Numbered from the stretch's first letter, positions 1 through 8,717 are shown. The stretch: 64,000 nucleotides of DNA from JACVRW01 sp963808545 (GCA_963808545.1 CAWEGB010000008.1:62001-126000), one strand, 5' to 3'. A program made the numbers and translations. The notes: a model not told the origin generated them from the sequence alone.

Positions 1-471
1 AGCAGCCGCCGCATTGTGTTTCCCCTCTCGCTTGTAAAGGAAGGGCGAGGCTGCTTCCATCCTCGGCGGTTCGAGGGTTCGAGTCAAGCGAGTGCGTCCG
101 GATGCGGTCCCCGGCTCCTCACGGGCCTTCAATCCTTGTACAAAGTACGGATGACCACCGCGAGGAGCCACGCCCCGCGGCTACTGCTTTTCGTCCAAGG
201 GAGTAGCGAGGTGCCGTCCGAGCGGCCCACACCACAGTGCTGCTTTCGTCGAAAGGGCGTAGGGTGGGGCTGACACAGACGGTCCGTTCAGCCTCGCGGG
301 CTCTTCTGGACTGTCACCGGGTTCGCGGCTCGTCGCCGCGCTCGGCCTCCTAGATGAGAAAGGGGGCTTGTCATGGCCCTCGGTTCCTCTCGACGCGGTT
401 CTATCCCAGCCCACCAGGCCGGAGCGCTAGGAGCGGGGGTCCGGAGGCCACGCGCGCAACCGGGTGGCGCG
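1..471. other. stretch without a recognisable gene
   Basis: Both strands have open frames here, but none gives a protein with a recognisable motif, signal peptide or good ribosome binding site. It lies upstream of the haloperoxidase-like gene and belongs to the left accessory region. I see no terminator, tRNA or clear repeat. Confidence 0.5.
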
Positions 472-1833
472 ATGACGCGCCCACTAACTCGCGCGTTGCT
501 CGTCGGGTTCATCGCGGCGGCCGTGCTTGCCGCACTCGCGGCTTCGGCGAACGCTCATCCCACTGTCCGATCCGATGCGGTCACCGTCTGGAACGAGAAC
601 GCCGGCAAGGCCGCCATCGCTGCCTGCATCTCTCCCAACGAGGACCCCCTCCACGAGTCGCGTCTGTATGCCATGACGCACGTGGCCATCCACGACGCCC
701 TCAACGCGATTGACCGGCGCTCACGTCCGTACGCATGGGACGGCAGAGCGAAGCGGAGAGCGTCTCCGGACGCCGCTGTCGCCGCGGCCGCGAGGGACGT
801 GCTGGTCGCGCTCCTCAACGAGATCACCGACCCCTTCCCGCCTGCATGCAGCGACGCGGGCGTCGCGAGCGTCGAAGCGGACTACACGGCGGCGCTCGGC
901 GCCATTCCGGATGGTCGAGCCAAGACGCGCGGCGTCCAGGTCGGACAGGCGGCTGCCTCGGCCATTCTCAGCCTGAGAGCCACGGACGGTGCGGATACCC
1001 CCTTGATAGTCACGGACTACCCACAAGGCACCGCTCCCGGCGTGTGGCGCTTCACGCCTGGGTTCGATTTCGCGTTCGCACCGGGATGGGCGGACGTCAC
1101 GCCGTTCGTGCTAGAGGACAGTTCGCAGTTCCGTCCGGGTCCGCCTTACGCGGTGACCCGGAGGAAGTACACCGCGGACTTCGATGAGGTGAAGCGGCTC
1201 GGTGGCGACGACATCACCACTCCCAGCGCGCGCACCGCCGAGCAGACCCAGATCGCCCTGTTCTGGCTCGAGAGCTCCCCATTGCAGTGGAACCGGATCG
1301 CCCGAGGCGTCTCGGCCGACACCGGCCTCGACCCGTGGGAGGACGCGCGGCTGTTCGGGCTGCTCAACATGGCCCTCGCGGACGGCTACGTCGGCTCCTT
1401 CGAGACCAAGTTCCAGGCGTACAACTATTGGCGACCGGTGACCGCCATTCAGACCGCGGACACCGACGGCAATCCGGACACGAGCGCCGATCCGGACTGG
1501 ACCCCTCTGGCGCCGACTCCTCCCATCCCGGACTACGACTCGGCACACAGCGTCGAAGGGGGTGCGGCAGCGCAGGTTCTGAAGCGGTTCTTCGGTACCG
1601 ATCGCGTCAGCTTCGAGACCTGCAGCCTGACGCTGCCGGCTGGGAGTACGTGTGATGATGTGTCACCGGTGTTTCGTTCGTACACCAGCTTCTCCCAAGC
1701 GAGGGAAGAGAACGGCGTCTCGCGCATCCTCGTTGGGTTCCACTTCCGGAAGGCGGTCGACGAAGGGATCAATCACGGCCGCAAGATCGGCAACCGCGCC
1801 GTCGACCACTTCCTGCGGCCCGCGAACCGATAG
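472..1833 (+). CDS. secreted vanadium-dependent haloperoxidase-like (PAP2 superfamily) protein
   Basis: The 453-residue product has a signal peptide (about residues 1-28, ending ANA before HPTVRSD), so it is probably exported. The rest matches the vanadium haloperoxidase/PAP2 phosphatase fold: a YNYWRPVTAIQ segment, a DYDSAHS motif with His359 in place of the usual PSGH, and near the C-terminus GFHFRKAVDEG with Arg426 and His424, followed by GRKIG. These are the family's vanadate or phosphate pocket elements. An upstream ATG at 373 is open, but translation from 472 puts the hydrophobic signal at the very N-terminus. The true substrate (halide oxidation or phosphate hydrolysis) cannot be told from sequence. 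A strong hairpin follows the stop, so it looks monocistronic. Confidence 0.85.
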   Translation: MTRPLTRALLVGFIAAAVLAALAASANAHPTVRSDAVTVWNENAGKAAIAACISPNEDPLHESRLYAMTHVAIHDALNAIDRRSRPYAWDGRAKRRASPDAAVAAAARDVLVALLNEITDPFPPACSDAGVASVEADYTAALGAIPDGRAKTRGVQVGQAAASAILSLRATDGADTPLIVTDYPQGTAPGVWRFTPGFDFAFAPGWADVTPFVLEDSSQFRPGPPYAVTRRKYTADFDEVKRLGGDDITTPSARTAEQTQIALFWLESSPLQWNRIARGVSADTGLDPWEDARLFGLLNMALADGYVGSFETKFQAYNYWRPVTAIQTADTDGNPDTSADPDWTPLAPTPPIPDYDSAHSVEGGAAAQVLKRFFGTDRVSFETCSLTLPAGSTCDDVSPVFRSYTSFSQAREENGVSRILVGFHFRKAVDEGINHGRKIGNRAVDHFLRPANR

Positions 1834-1849
1834 CTCACCACGCTGCCCA

Positions 1850-1883
1850 GCGAGGCCCCGCCGAGCGGGGCCTCGCTCGTTCT
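1850..1883 (+). terminator. terminator-like hairpin after the haloperoxidase gene
   Basis: A perfect 11-bp GC-rich stem (1850-1860 pairing with 1866-1876) with a 5-nt loop, followed by TCGTTCT. It starts 17 nt after the stop codon. The T-tract is short, so termination efficiency is uncertain. Confidence 0.7.
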
Positions 1884-2180
1884 ACAGGCGCGCGTACGGG
1901 GCACTCGGAGCGATTCGCCGCCGCCCCAACTTGGACGACCCTTAGCGGTCGCTTGGCGTGAGCGCACAAGCGAAACACTGCACCTTCAGTGGAAAAGCAG
2001 CAACGATGCCCTCGCTACTCCTGTCCATGCAAAGCCAGTCCGGCGCTCCTGGATGGGCCTTGAAAGTTCAAGGGGCGAGCCTTACCCGAAGGTGGGACAG
2101 CTTTCTACTCGCCGCGGCGGGCTGCGGGGAACGACTCTAGGTCGATACCCCCGCGCCCCGCCGAACGCTCCCTTGTTCAG
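1884..2180. other. intergenic stretch, nothing recognised
   Basis: No coding frame with a believable start or family resemblance, and no repeat, lies between the terminator hairpin and the DUF2188 gene that converges from the right. Confidence 0.5.
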
Positions 2181-2393
2181 CTAGCCGGGAACGTCGCGGG
2201 GGTCGTTCCCGTGGGAGTCTTTCTCGCGGATCCTTCCGTCCTCGCCGTGGATGACTAGCTCGCTGCCCTGCTCTTCCGCGAGCTGACGCCCATGCTTGAT
2301 CGCCTCGTCCTGCGTGTCGTGGGTGGACCGCGCGTTACCGTTGATCTCGCAGACCCACTGGTCGCCGGCTGGCACTACGTGAACATCGAGCAT
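2181..2393 (-). CDS. DUF2188 domain protein
   Basis: A 70-residue product starting MLDVHVVPAG. It shows the DUF2188 layout: a short beta-rich start, an HDTQDEAIKHGRQLAE helix and an ELVIHGEDGRIREKDSHGNDP end. The family is small, cytosolic and of unknown function. The frame could start 24 codons earlier, but that extension is Arg/Gly-rich and looks untranslated. A GGGGGT stretch precedes the chosen ATG. Two decayed relatives occur in this window (15296-15451 on plus, 56780-56935 on minus); this is the only intact copy. It lies 328 nt from the secreted protein gene at 2721-3197, and the 56780 copy lies similarly near another member of that secreted family. Confidence 0.75.
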   Translation of the reverse strand: MLDVHVVPAGDQWVCEINGNARSTHDTQDEAIKHGRQLAEEQGSELVIHGEDGRIREKDSHGNDPRDVPG

Positions 2394-2557
2394 CGGTTGA
2401 CCCCCGCGGACGTGTCGCCGAGGTCGTCCACCACCGCGTCGACCTACGAGCCGGCGGAGCCCCACGCGAACCGAAAATCTGGAGTCGCTTTGTAAGTCAC
2501 ATCACGACGCGATCACGAGGGCACGGCAAACCGGCAGGCGGGGGGCGGTGCGCGTCC

Positions 2558-2704
2558 ATGAACCTTGGGTCCGCTAGTCGCTGGGAGCCCGTCGAGCTGG
2601 CGGTCCATCCGAGGCCGCGGCGCCTGACGAACAGGCACAACATCCGCATAGACAACGCCGGCTACATCGTCGAGCGTATCCCGGCGGCACGGAGGATCAT
2701 GTAG
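2558..2704 (+). CDS. possible small protein or gene fragment (48 aa)
   Basis: An open frame starting at an ATG, rich in Arg, with no recognised family. The end (NIRIDNAGYIVERIPAARR) looks protein-like and may be the tail of a decayed gene. It ends 17 nt before the convergent secreted-protein gene. It is the only candidate in the 2394-2720 gap. Confidence 0.2.
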   Translation: MNLGSASRWEPVELAVHPRPRRLTNRHNIRIDNAGYIVERIPAARRIM

Positions 2705-2720
2705 GTGCCCGAACCGCTTC

Positions 2721-3197
2721 CTAGTTGCTCGGCGGATTCTTCCCTCCGGTCGCTACGAAGCTGACGCAGTCGCCCTGGTTTTCGAAGATTTCGAAGTCCT
2801 GCCAGCCGCCGTTCTTGCATTCCTCCTTGGATGCGGGAAGTGCGCAGTTGACGTTCAGCGACTCGACGAGAGTGCCTCCGGACCAGACGATCGTGACCGT
2901 ATTGGTGCCCGGCTCCGTCGATCCGATCCCAAGGAACTCGAAATTGCCGAACTCGTCCGTGCTGAACGTCGCACCCACGACGGAGCCGTCTGGAAACTGG
3001 ATCGATCCTGAAAAGGGAGTGTTCGCGGGAAACCCGGTCAAGCGAACATCGACAGTATGAAACGGGGGATATGCGGAGCAGTTCCTTTCCAGCGTGAGGG
3101 TAGGTTGGGTCGTCGGAGATGCGGCGCTCGAGATGGCAGGCAAAGCGAGCAGCGCGCTTATGACAACCGTGGTCACTGCGAGGGTCCTCATCCGCAT
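2721..3197 (-). CDS. small secreted protein with C-terminal GGW...NQGDCVSF motif, copy 1
   Basis: A 158-residue protein with a clear Sec signal peptide (about residues 1-26, ending ISSAAS). The middle part is a beta-rich region with FPDGSVVGATFSTDEFG and TNTVTIVWSGG, resembling an immunoglobulin-like fold. The last ~35 residues carry the motif KEECKNGGW, then FENQGDCVSFVATGGKNPP. The same tail occurs at 5524-6108 and 55564-56226 on otherwise different proteins. The start is set by a good ribosome binding site (AAAGGAGTGCCCG before ATG), shared almost letter for letter with copy 2. The two tail cysteines could form a disulfide outside the cell. The function of the motif is unknown to me; cell-wall attachment or sorting is only a guess. 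Confidence 0.8.
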   Translation of the reverse strand: MRMRTLAVTTVVISALLALPAISSAASPTTQPTLTLERNCSAYPPFHTVDVRLTGFPANTPFSGSIQFPDGSVVGATFSTDEFGNFEFLGIGSTEPGTNTVTIVWSGGTLVESLNVNCALPASKEECKNGGWQDFEIFENQGDCVSFVATGGKNPPSN

Positions 3198-3236
3198 CGG
3201 GCACTCCTTTCGGCCTAGTCCGGTGCCCTCCGTGCT

Positions 3237-3255
3237 GCGTGGCCTACACCCGCGC
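3237..3255 (-). promoter_or_regulatory. conserved upstream element of secreted gene copy 1
   Basis: GCGTGGCnTACACCCGCGC (plus-strand reading), 40-58 nt before the start codon. The same element sits at exactly the same distance from copy 2 and, in shorter form, upstream of copy 3. It could be part of a promoter. Confidence 0.45.
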
Positions 3256-3285
3256 GTCGCCCGACCGTTTTTCTGAGAGGCCGGT

Positions 3286-3606
3286 TTGCGGCTGACTGAG
3301 GAAGAGAAGCGCGCCGAGAGGGCTCGCGGGCGGGCCGCGTCGGCGCTGGCGAAAGCCGTCCGGGGCGGTGAGAGCGAGCTGGTCGGCAAGGCGTTCGCGG
3401 CGTTGGGCGAGGGGCCGACGGCGCGTGAGCTCGACCTCGTGGCCGCCGCGCTGGAGGACGAGCACGAGGCGTTCTGGGTGGCCGCGAACGACCGGGCGGC
3501 CTTCGCGGCGCTCGCGGAGGTCGCGCTCGAGCACGGCAGTAGCGGTTTTGTAGCGCTGGATTTGGTCACGGTGATCACGACGGGCGAGAGCCGAGTCGGG
3601 GCATGA
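3286..3606 (+). CDS. hypothetical protein, charged and helical
   Basis: A 106-residue product from a TTG start preceded by GAGAGG. It is acidic/basic and alanine-rich (RLTEEEKRAERARGRAASALAKAV at the start, then LAEVALEHGSSGFVALDLV), with no signal peptide or membrane segment, and is predicted to be mostly helical. I do not recognise a family. It is divergent from the secreted gene at 2721-3197, with 88 nt between the starts. Confidence 0.45.
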   Translation: MRLTEEEKRAERARGRAASALAKAVRGGESELVGKAFAALGEGPTARELDLVAAALEDEHEAFWVAANDRAAFAALAEVALEHGSSGFVALDLVTVITTGESRVGA

Positions 3607-3701
3607 CCCCTGTTGGCCGCTTGGTGCAGCCATCTGGTCACGCAGCCAGCGACCTGCGGGCTCTCGAAAGCTGCCTCGTAGATGTCGAACGATCCTGAGG
3701 G

Positions 3702-3731
3702 TTGACTCTGCTCCCCTAGAAGGGCTAGCGT
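3702..3731 (+). promoter_or_regulatory. sigma-70-type promoter for the propeller lipoprotein
   Basis: TTGACT (3702-3707), an 18-nt spacer, then TAGCGT (3726-3731). The start codon is 18 nt further on, giving a short leader. This is the best -35/-10 pair I see in the window. Confidence 0.6.
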
Positions 3732-3748
3732 CGTCGGCAAGGCGACGA

Positions 3749-5329
3749 ATGTCGATCAGAACCCAGCTGCGGTGGATCGTCGCGACGCTCTTCGGAGTGT
3801 TGGTGGCGTTCACGATGGCCGGCTGCGAGCCACGCTACGGGAGCCTGCAGCTGCAGTGGAGCGCCGCGACCGGCGGCACGGTCGCCGCGACGCCCGCTGT
3901 CGCGGACGGCCGGGTCTACATGGGCTCGTGGGACGGATACGAGTACGCGTTCGCGGAGGCGACCGGAGCGCACATCTGGCGCAGCTTCCTGGGACAGGCC
4001 CCCAACCCCGCCTGCGGCACGCTCGGCGTGACCTCATCGCCGGTCTTACTCGGCGGCGTCGCCTATCTCGGCGGGGGAAACGGCAACTGGTACGCCTTGA
4101 ACTCGACGACCGGAGCCGTGCTCTGGTCGGTGCCGACCGGGCCAATCAGCACCGGTCACTACAACTGGTCGAGTCCAGTGGTGCACAACGGACACGCGTT
4201 CGTCGGGATCTCCAGCCTGTGCGACCAACCCCTCGTGCAGGGCAAGCTGCTGCGGGTCAGTCTCGCGACTCGCCAGATCGTCAATACTTGGAAGGTCGTC
4301 CCAGACGGGCAGCTGGGCGGGACGATCTGGACGAAGCCCGTCGTTGACGCCGCTCGCAACACGGTCTTCGTAACGACCGGCAATCGCGCTTACGACTCAA
4401 CCGGCGACACCCAGCAGCACGCCGAGGCGATGGTCGCGGTCGAAGCGACGACGCTCGCGATCAAGGGCTTCTGGTCGCTGCCGGTCGCCGACCCCACGCC
4501 GGACGCCGACTGGGGCACGGCGCCGCTCTTGTTCAGGGACAGTCTCGGCCGCGATCTCGTCGCGGCCGCGAATAAGAACGGACTCCTGTACGCGTTCCTT
4601 CGCGACAACGTGTCGGCCGGGCCGGTCTGGTCGCGTCGGCTGGCGGCCGCCGCCGTCGGCTCGGATCCCGCCGCCGGCGGCGTCTACTCGAACGGCCTCT
4701 TCGACGGCCAGCGCGTCTACTACGCGAGCGGCGCGACGACGGTCGGCGGCCAGAGCGTGGCGGGCGCGATCCGTGCACTCGATCCCCGCACCGGCGCGAT
4801 CGTCTGGGAGCGGGCGCTGCCGTCAAGGACCTTCGGGGCGCTTGGCGCAGCCAACGGCATGCTGATCGTGCCCTCCCGGACAGGGCTCCGTATGATCGAC
4901 CCGGCCACCGGCCAGATCCTGTACGAGAACCCCTTGGCTCTTTACGCGGCGGCGGCCGTCGCCAACGGGCGGCTCTTCATCGGAGATGTGAGCGGCACGG
5001 TCAGGGCGTACAGATATCCGGCGTTCCCAGGCGAGAGCGCGACGGCGGGCGCAAGCGTAGCGCTCGCGCGCGGCTGCCAGGTCGCGAACGAGCTGTCGCC
5101 ATCGCCCGCGCCCGCCGAGGTACGAGTGACACGGCTCGACGAAGCCGCGCCGGCGACGGTCGCGGTGTACGGCTCGGACGACTGCTCCGGTCCGGCGCTC
5201 ATGCGCCGCACACTGCGCGGCGGCAAGACGGTGGTTCTCCAGGTCTCGCCGAGCGTCCCGCGTGGAGCTCGGCTCTCGGTGCATAGCACGCGGGCGGCCC
5301 GCCTCAAGCTTGGGGTAACGGGCCGGTAG
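3749..5329 (+). CDS. lipoprotein with PQQ-type beta-propeller repeats
   Basis: A 526-residue lipoprotein: residues 1-24 are a hydrophobic signal ending in the lipobox AFTMAGC, so the mature protein starts at Cys and is anchored outside the membrane. The body contains repeated PQQ/BamB-like blades (for example GRVYMGSWDGYEYAF, ATGAHIWR, YALNSTTGAVLW, ALDPRTGAIVWE, MIDPATGQILYE), to about residue 420, followed by a separate beta-rich C-terminal ~95 residues with two Cys. The family includes both quinoprotein dehydrogenases and non-catalytic scaffolds. I see no cytochrome c motif, so a scaffold or binding role is at least as likely as PQQ-dependent oxidation. It has its own promoter. Confidence 0.85.
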   Translation: MSIRTQLRWIVATLFGVLVAFTMAGCEPRYGSLQLQWSAATGGTVAATPAVADGRVYMGSWDGYEYAFAEATGAHIWRSFLGQAPNPACGTLGVTSSPVLLGGVAYLGGGNGNWYALNSTTGAVLWSVPTGPISTGHYNWSSPVVHNGHAFVGISSLCDQPLVQGKLLRVSLATRQIVNTWKVVPDGQLGGTIWTKPVVDAARNTVFVTTGNRAYDSTGDTQQHAEAMVAVEATTLAIKGFWSLPVADPTPDADWGTAPLLFRDSLGRDLVAAANKNGLLYAFLRDNVSAGPVWSRRLAAAAVGSDPAAGGVYSNGLFDGQRVYYASGATTVGGQSVAGAIRALDPRTGAIVWERALPSRTFGALGAANGMLIVPSRTGLRMIDPATGQILYENPLALYAAAAVANGRLFIGDVSGTVRAYRYPAFPGESATAGASVALARGCQVANELSPSPAPAEVRVTRLDEAAPATVAVYGSDDCSGPALMRRTLRGGKTVVLQVSPSVPRGARLSVHSTRAARLKLGVTGR

Positions 5330-5523
5330 TCAGGGCCACCAGGCACCGGGTCGTCCCGCGCAGACCAGCGCCAGGGCGAGCACCGCTACAAGAGTTTCGA
5401 GAAAGCCTGGGCACAGATGACCTTCCCTCAGCGACAAAGTGTCTGACGAACCCCTTCAACCTCGCCGCGACTGGGGCGTACAAACCTGGATGCCACCCGT
5501 CCCGGAGCTGATCCCTGCATCTT

Positions 5524-6108
5524 CTACTGCCCGGGCGGATTTTTTCCTCCGGTCGCTACGAAGCTGACGCAGTCGCCCTGGTTCTTGAAGACGCCGAAGC
5601 TCTGCCAGCCGCCGTGCTTGCACTGATCTTTCGAGGTCGGCAAACCGGGGGCGTCGTGCACCACGATATCCCCCGTGACCGGGGTGCCCTCCTCCGTAGA
5701 TGGAGTGCAGACAGGGTCCGGACTCGCCTGCTCGATCTGAATCAGGTCGGGGCCAATTCCTCGGTTGTCAGTAACCGAGAGGACGAGGCCGGAGACGCCG
5801 ATGTTCGACCTTTCGACTCGCATGCCCAGGACCGCACGATTGTCCTCGACGATGAGACAGGTCACCGGGCCTTCAACAAAGAAACGGAGTTGCTCGAAGT
5901 AGACCGACCCGGTGGGATTCTCGCCGAGCGGCGCACTGCGGGCGTCAAATCGGAAGATGCTCGCCGGATCGCCGGCGTAGGTTCCGCTTCCGGACGCGAA
6001 GTCCTGGTCGAGTGGAGCGCCGGTGGGCGTGTGGGAGGCGCTCGCGACTCCCGGAACGGCTGCGATTATGGCGACGCCTACAACGGCAAGCACGATGCAG
6101 TTCCTCAT
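5524..6108 (-). CDS. small secreted protein with C-terminal GGW...NQGDCVSF motif, copy 2
   Basis: A 194-residue protein with an N-terminal signal peptide (about residues 1-25, ending SASH). The central region is beta-rich and differs from copy 1. The last ~35 residues repeat the family tail: KDQCKHGGW, then FKNQGDCVSFVATGGKNPPGQ. The ribosome binding site and the upstream ~60 nt are nearly the same as copy 1, so the two genes share a 5' control region as well as the 3' coding end, with unrelated middles. An upstream in-frame ATG is less likely because the signal peptide and AAAGGAG both point to 6108. Confidence 0.8.
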   Translation of the reverse strand: MRNCIVLAVVGVAIIAAVPGVASASHTPTGAPLDQDFASGSGTYAGDPASIFRFDARSAPLGENPTGSVYFEQLRFFVEGPVTCLIVEDNRAVLGMRVERSNIGVSGLVLSVTDNRGIGPDLIQIEQASPDPVCTPSTEEGTPVTGDIVVHDAPGLPTSKDQCKHGGWQSFGVFKNQGDCVSFVATGGKNPPGQ

Positions 6109-6147
6109 CCGGGCACTCCTTTCGGCCGAGTCCATTGCCCTAGCCAT

Positions 6148-6166
6148 GCGTGGCATACACCCGCGC
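6148..6166 (-). promoter_or_regulatory. conserved upstream element of secreted gene copy 2
   Basis: GCGTGGCATACACCCGCGC (plus-strand reading), 40-58 nt upstream of the start, matching the element at 3237-3255 except for one base. Confidence 0.45.
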
Positions 6167-6221
6167 TCGGGCCGAGTCAAGCGCGCGGCCGGGGGGCGAG
6201 AATCGCGCGTTGCAGCCTTAC

Positions 6222-7022
6222 ATGATCGACTCCTACAAAGAACGCCTGATCGTCGAGGGGAGGCTGTCGAATCGGGTGATCGTCCGCCACCTCACCGTCC
6301 TTCACGGCGTCTTCAAGCGCGCGGGCAGGGTGTGGGGGCTCGAGCGCAACCCAGCCTCCGCCGACCTCGTGGAGCGCCCCAAGGTCGTCTACACGGGCGA
6401 GTACAGGGCCTACGAGCCCGAGGAGGTCGAACTGCTCGCCCGCCATGCCCACGACGCCCAGGACGCCGCGATCTACCGGACCGCCGCATACACCGGGTTG
6501 CGTCAGGGCGAGTGCCTAGGGCTGCGCTGGCGCGACGTCGACTTCGTCACCGGCCTGCTGCACGTCCGCCGCAACTACACCAACCGGGAGGACAAGGTTC
6601 CGAAGGGCAAACGCGTCCGCTCGGTGCCGATGACGCCGCAGGTGGTGGACACGCTGGCACGGCTGAAGGAGCGCGGCTACCTCACCGAGGACGATGACCT
6701 CGTGTTCTCCAACACGGCCGGCGACTACCTCTGCGCCTGGGGCCTACGCCGCCGCTACTACAAGGCGGTCAAGGCGGCAGGGATACGGCGCCTGGTGTTC
6801 CATGAGCTCAGGCACACCTTCGGCACCCACGCCGTCCGCACGCTCGACGGCTACGCGGTGCAGTCCTACATGGGGCACGCCCACTACTCGACCACCCAGC
6901 GCTACCTGCACCACAAGCCCCGCCGCGAGGACGCACAGAAGCTGGCCGACGCTTTCGTCTCCCCAAACGTCTCCCCAACTGAGACAGATTCCAACGAACT
7001 GAGCGCAACTCAGCGCAACTAA
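6222..7022 (+). pseudogene. tyrosine recombinase/phage integrase, 5'-truncated
   Basis: The C-terminal catalytic domain is intact: TGLRQGE (first Arg), FHELRHTFGTH (His-x-x-Arg) and the nucleophile Tyr in HYSTTQRYLHH. The N-terminus begins in the middle of the core-binding domain (SNRVIVRHLTVLHGVFKRA), so about 100 residues of a normal ~370-residue integrase are missing, including the arm-binding part. The open frame runs back to 6150, but that stretch overlaps the control element of the neighbouring secreted gene, so 6222 is the first sensible start. A fragment of tRNA-Cys lies 38 nt after the stop, the expected attachment target. It may be inactive, or have a reduced function. Confidence 0.8.
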
Positions 7023-7059
7023 GACCGCTCTAGCAAGCCCAACGGCACGTAGACCGCAA

Positions 7060-7102
7060 GCCTGCAAAGCCGTGTACACCGGTTCGATTCCGGTCGGCGC
7101 CT
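7060..7102 (+). repeat. 3' fragment of a tRNA-Cys gene (probable attachment-site half)
   Basis: The sequence runs from the anticodon loop (CTGCAAA, anticodon GCA) through the T-arm (ACCGGTTCGATTCCGGT) to the 3' acceptor strand CGGCGCC. No matching 5' acceptor strand (GGCGCCG) or D-arm is present, and the anticodon stem pairs only next to the loop. It is therefore a duplicated tRNA-Cys end of the kind left by integrases that target tRNA genes. The intact tRNA-Cys is not in this window. Confidence 0.75.
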
Positions 7103-7137
7103 TGCTCTCGACCTGCTTCCGCCGCCCCCTTCGGGGT

Positions 7138-7143
7138 TAGGCT
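7138..7143 (+). promoter_or_regulatory. -10-like box before the exporter gene
   Basis: TAGGCT, 11 nt before the ATG at 7155, with no Shine-Dalgarno sequence between. It fits the short-leader/leaderless pattern of this window. Confidence 0.35.
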
Positions 7144-7154
7144 TTCGCCCGCCC

Positions 7155-8717
7155 ATGGCCGGGGCTCAGAACAAGCGACTGGTGCTCACGGCGATGATCT
7201 TCGCGGTGGCGATGACGTTCATCGACCAGACCATCGTCGCCATCGCCATCCCGGAGCTCCAGAAGGACCTCTCGCTGTCGTCCACGGGCGTGCAGTGGAT
7301 CGTGAATGGCTATCTGCTGGCGCTGGCGGCCCTGTTCGCCTTCGGCGGCCGCCTGGCGGACATCGCCGGGCACCGGCGCATGGTGGTGATCGGAGTAGTC
7401 GGCTTCGCCGTCAGCTCGGCCCTCTGCGGGGCCACGCCCACCGGCGACCTGGCCGAGGCCTGGATCATCTTCTTCCGAGTGGTCCAGGGGGCCTTTGCGG
7501 CCGTGATGTTCCCCGCGGCGCTCGCCATCGTGGTGGGCGCCTTCCCGGTGGCGGAGCGGGGCAAAGCCATGGCGGCCTTCTTCGGGATCACCGGAGTGCT
7601 CACCGGCGTGGGGCCGTTCGCCGGCGGCTATCTCACGGAGATCACCTGGCGGGCCATCTTCTGGGTCAACGTGCCGGTCGCGGTGATCGCCCTGATCCTG
7701 ATCGCCTGGGCCAAGCCGTCCGATGAGCGACATCCCGCGCCGCTCGACCTGCGCGGGACGGTGCTGGTGTCCGCCGGGATGGCCCTCGCGGTGCTCGGCC
7801 TTCAGCAGTCGAGCACCTGGGGCTGGGGCGACCCGCTCACCTGGGCGTGCATCCTCGCCGGTATCGCTCTACTGGCGGCGTTCGTGCTGTTCCAGCTGAG
7901 GACGCCGAACCCGCTGATTCAGGTCCGCATCTTCCGCCGCCGCGGCTTCGCGGTGGACAACGCCCTCCTCTTCCTCATGTCGATGGCCTTCGTGCCGCTC
8001 TTCTTCTTCGCGAGCCTGTACGCCCAGATCGCCCTCGGCCAGGACGCCTCGGAGGCCGGGCTCTACCTGCTGATCTTCTTCGCCGGCTTCGGCACGGCGT
8101 CGCAGTTCGGCGGACGCATCCTCGACTCCCGCGGCGCCCGGCCGTCGGTGGTGCCGGGAGCCATCCTGGCCGCCGCGGGCTTCGCGTTATGGGCCTGGCG
8201 GATGCCCGACCTCGATCTGAACAACCAGTGGTACTTCATCGTCCTGGCCGGCGCGGGCATCGGGCTGATGCTGGGACCGGCGAGCACGGACGCGGTCAAC
8301 CAGGCACCTCGCACGAGCTACGGCGAGGTCACCGGCATCACCCAGACGGCGCGCAACTTCGGAGCCAGCCTCGGGCTGGCGCTGCTGGGCACGGTCCTCG
8401 TGCTGGCCAACCGGTCGAACATCGAGTCGAGCCTCGCCGAGGCCGGAGTGCCGAAGGCCCAGGCCGACCGCGTGGCCGACGCGGTGAGCCACGCCGGCAG
8501 CGGCAGCGGCGGCGAGTTCACGAAGCGCTCGGGCGCTCGCGCGCGCGAGCTGTTCGAGACGGTGCAGCTCGACTACGCCCTGTCCATGCGCACGGTCTTC
8601 TACGTCATGGCCGGCATCATGGTCGTCGCCTTCGTCGTGGCCGTGCTGGGCATGCCAAGGGGCAGCGGCCGGCCGGATGCAGAGCCGAGCGACGCTGAAC
8701 CCGCTGTCCCGGCCTGA
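7155..8717 (+). CDS. MFS drug:proton antiporter, DHA2 (EmrB/QacA) family
   Basis: A 520-residue inner-membrane transporter with about 14 hydrophobic helices. The first helix carries FIDQTIVAIAIP, typical of DHA2 (motif D1). Motif A appears as GGRLADIAGHRR in loop 2-3, and the antiporter motif C region as GVGPFAGGYLTE. The family exports hydrophobic drugs, dyes or metabolites using the proton gradient. No TetR or MarR regulator is adjacent, so the substrate cannot be inferred. The tail after the last helix is short and Pro/Glu-rich. Confidence 0.9.
   Translation: MAGAQNKRLVLTAMIFAVAMTFIDQTIVAIAIPELQKDLSLSSTGVQWIVNGYLLALAALFAFGGRLADIAGHRRMVVIGVVGFAVSSALCGATPTGDLAEAWIIFFRVVQGAFAAVMFPAALAIVVGAFPVAERGKAMAAFFGITGVLTGVGPFAGGYLTEITWRAIFWVNVPVAVIALILIAWAKPSDERHPAPLDLRGTVLVSAGMALAVLGLQQSSTWGWGDPLTWACILAGIALLAAFVLFQLRTPNPLIQVRIFRRRGFAVDNALLFLMSMAFVPLFFFASLYAQIALGQDASEAGLYLLIFFAGFGTASQFGGRILDSRGARPSVVPGAILAAAGFALWAWRMPDLDLNNQWYFIVLAGAGIGLMLGPASTDAVNQAPRTSYGEVTGITQTARNFGASLGLALLGTVLVLANRSNIESSLAEAGVPKAQADRVADAVSHAGSGSGGEFTKRSGARARELFETVQLDYALSMRTVFYVMAGIMVVAFVVAVLGMPRGSGRPDAEPSDAEPAVPA

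Noticed and set aside
3286..3606. Toxin-antitoxin or phage origin of the small helical protein
   Set aside because: No second gene, motif or phage neighbour supports it; left as hypothetical.
7023..7102. A complete tRNA-Cys gene after the integrase
   Set aside because: The 5' acceptor strand and D-arm do not pair with the 3' part, and the anticodon stem has only two correct pairs; it is a fragment.
7115..7140. Terminator at CCCCCTTCGGGG before the exporter
   Set aside because: Only about four pairs and overlapping the likely promoter box; too weak.
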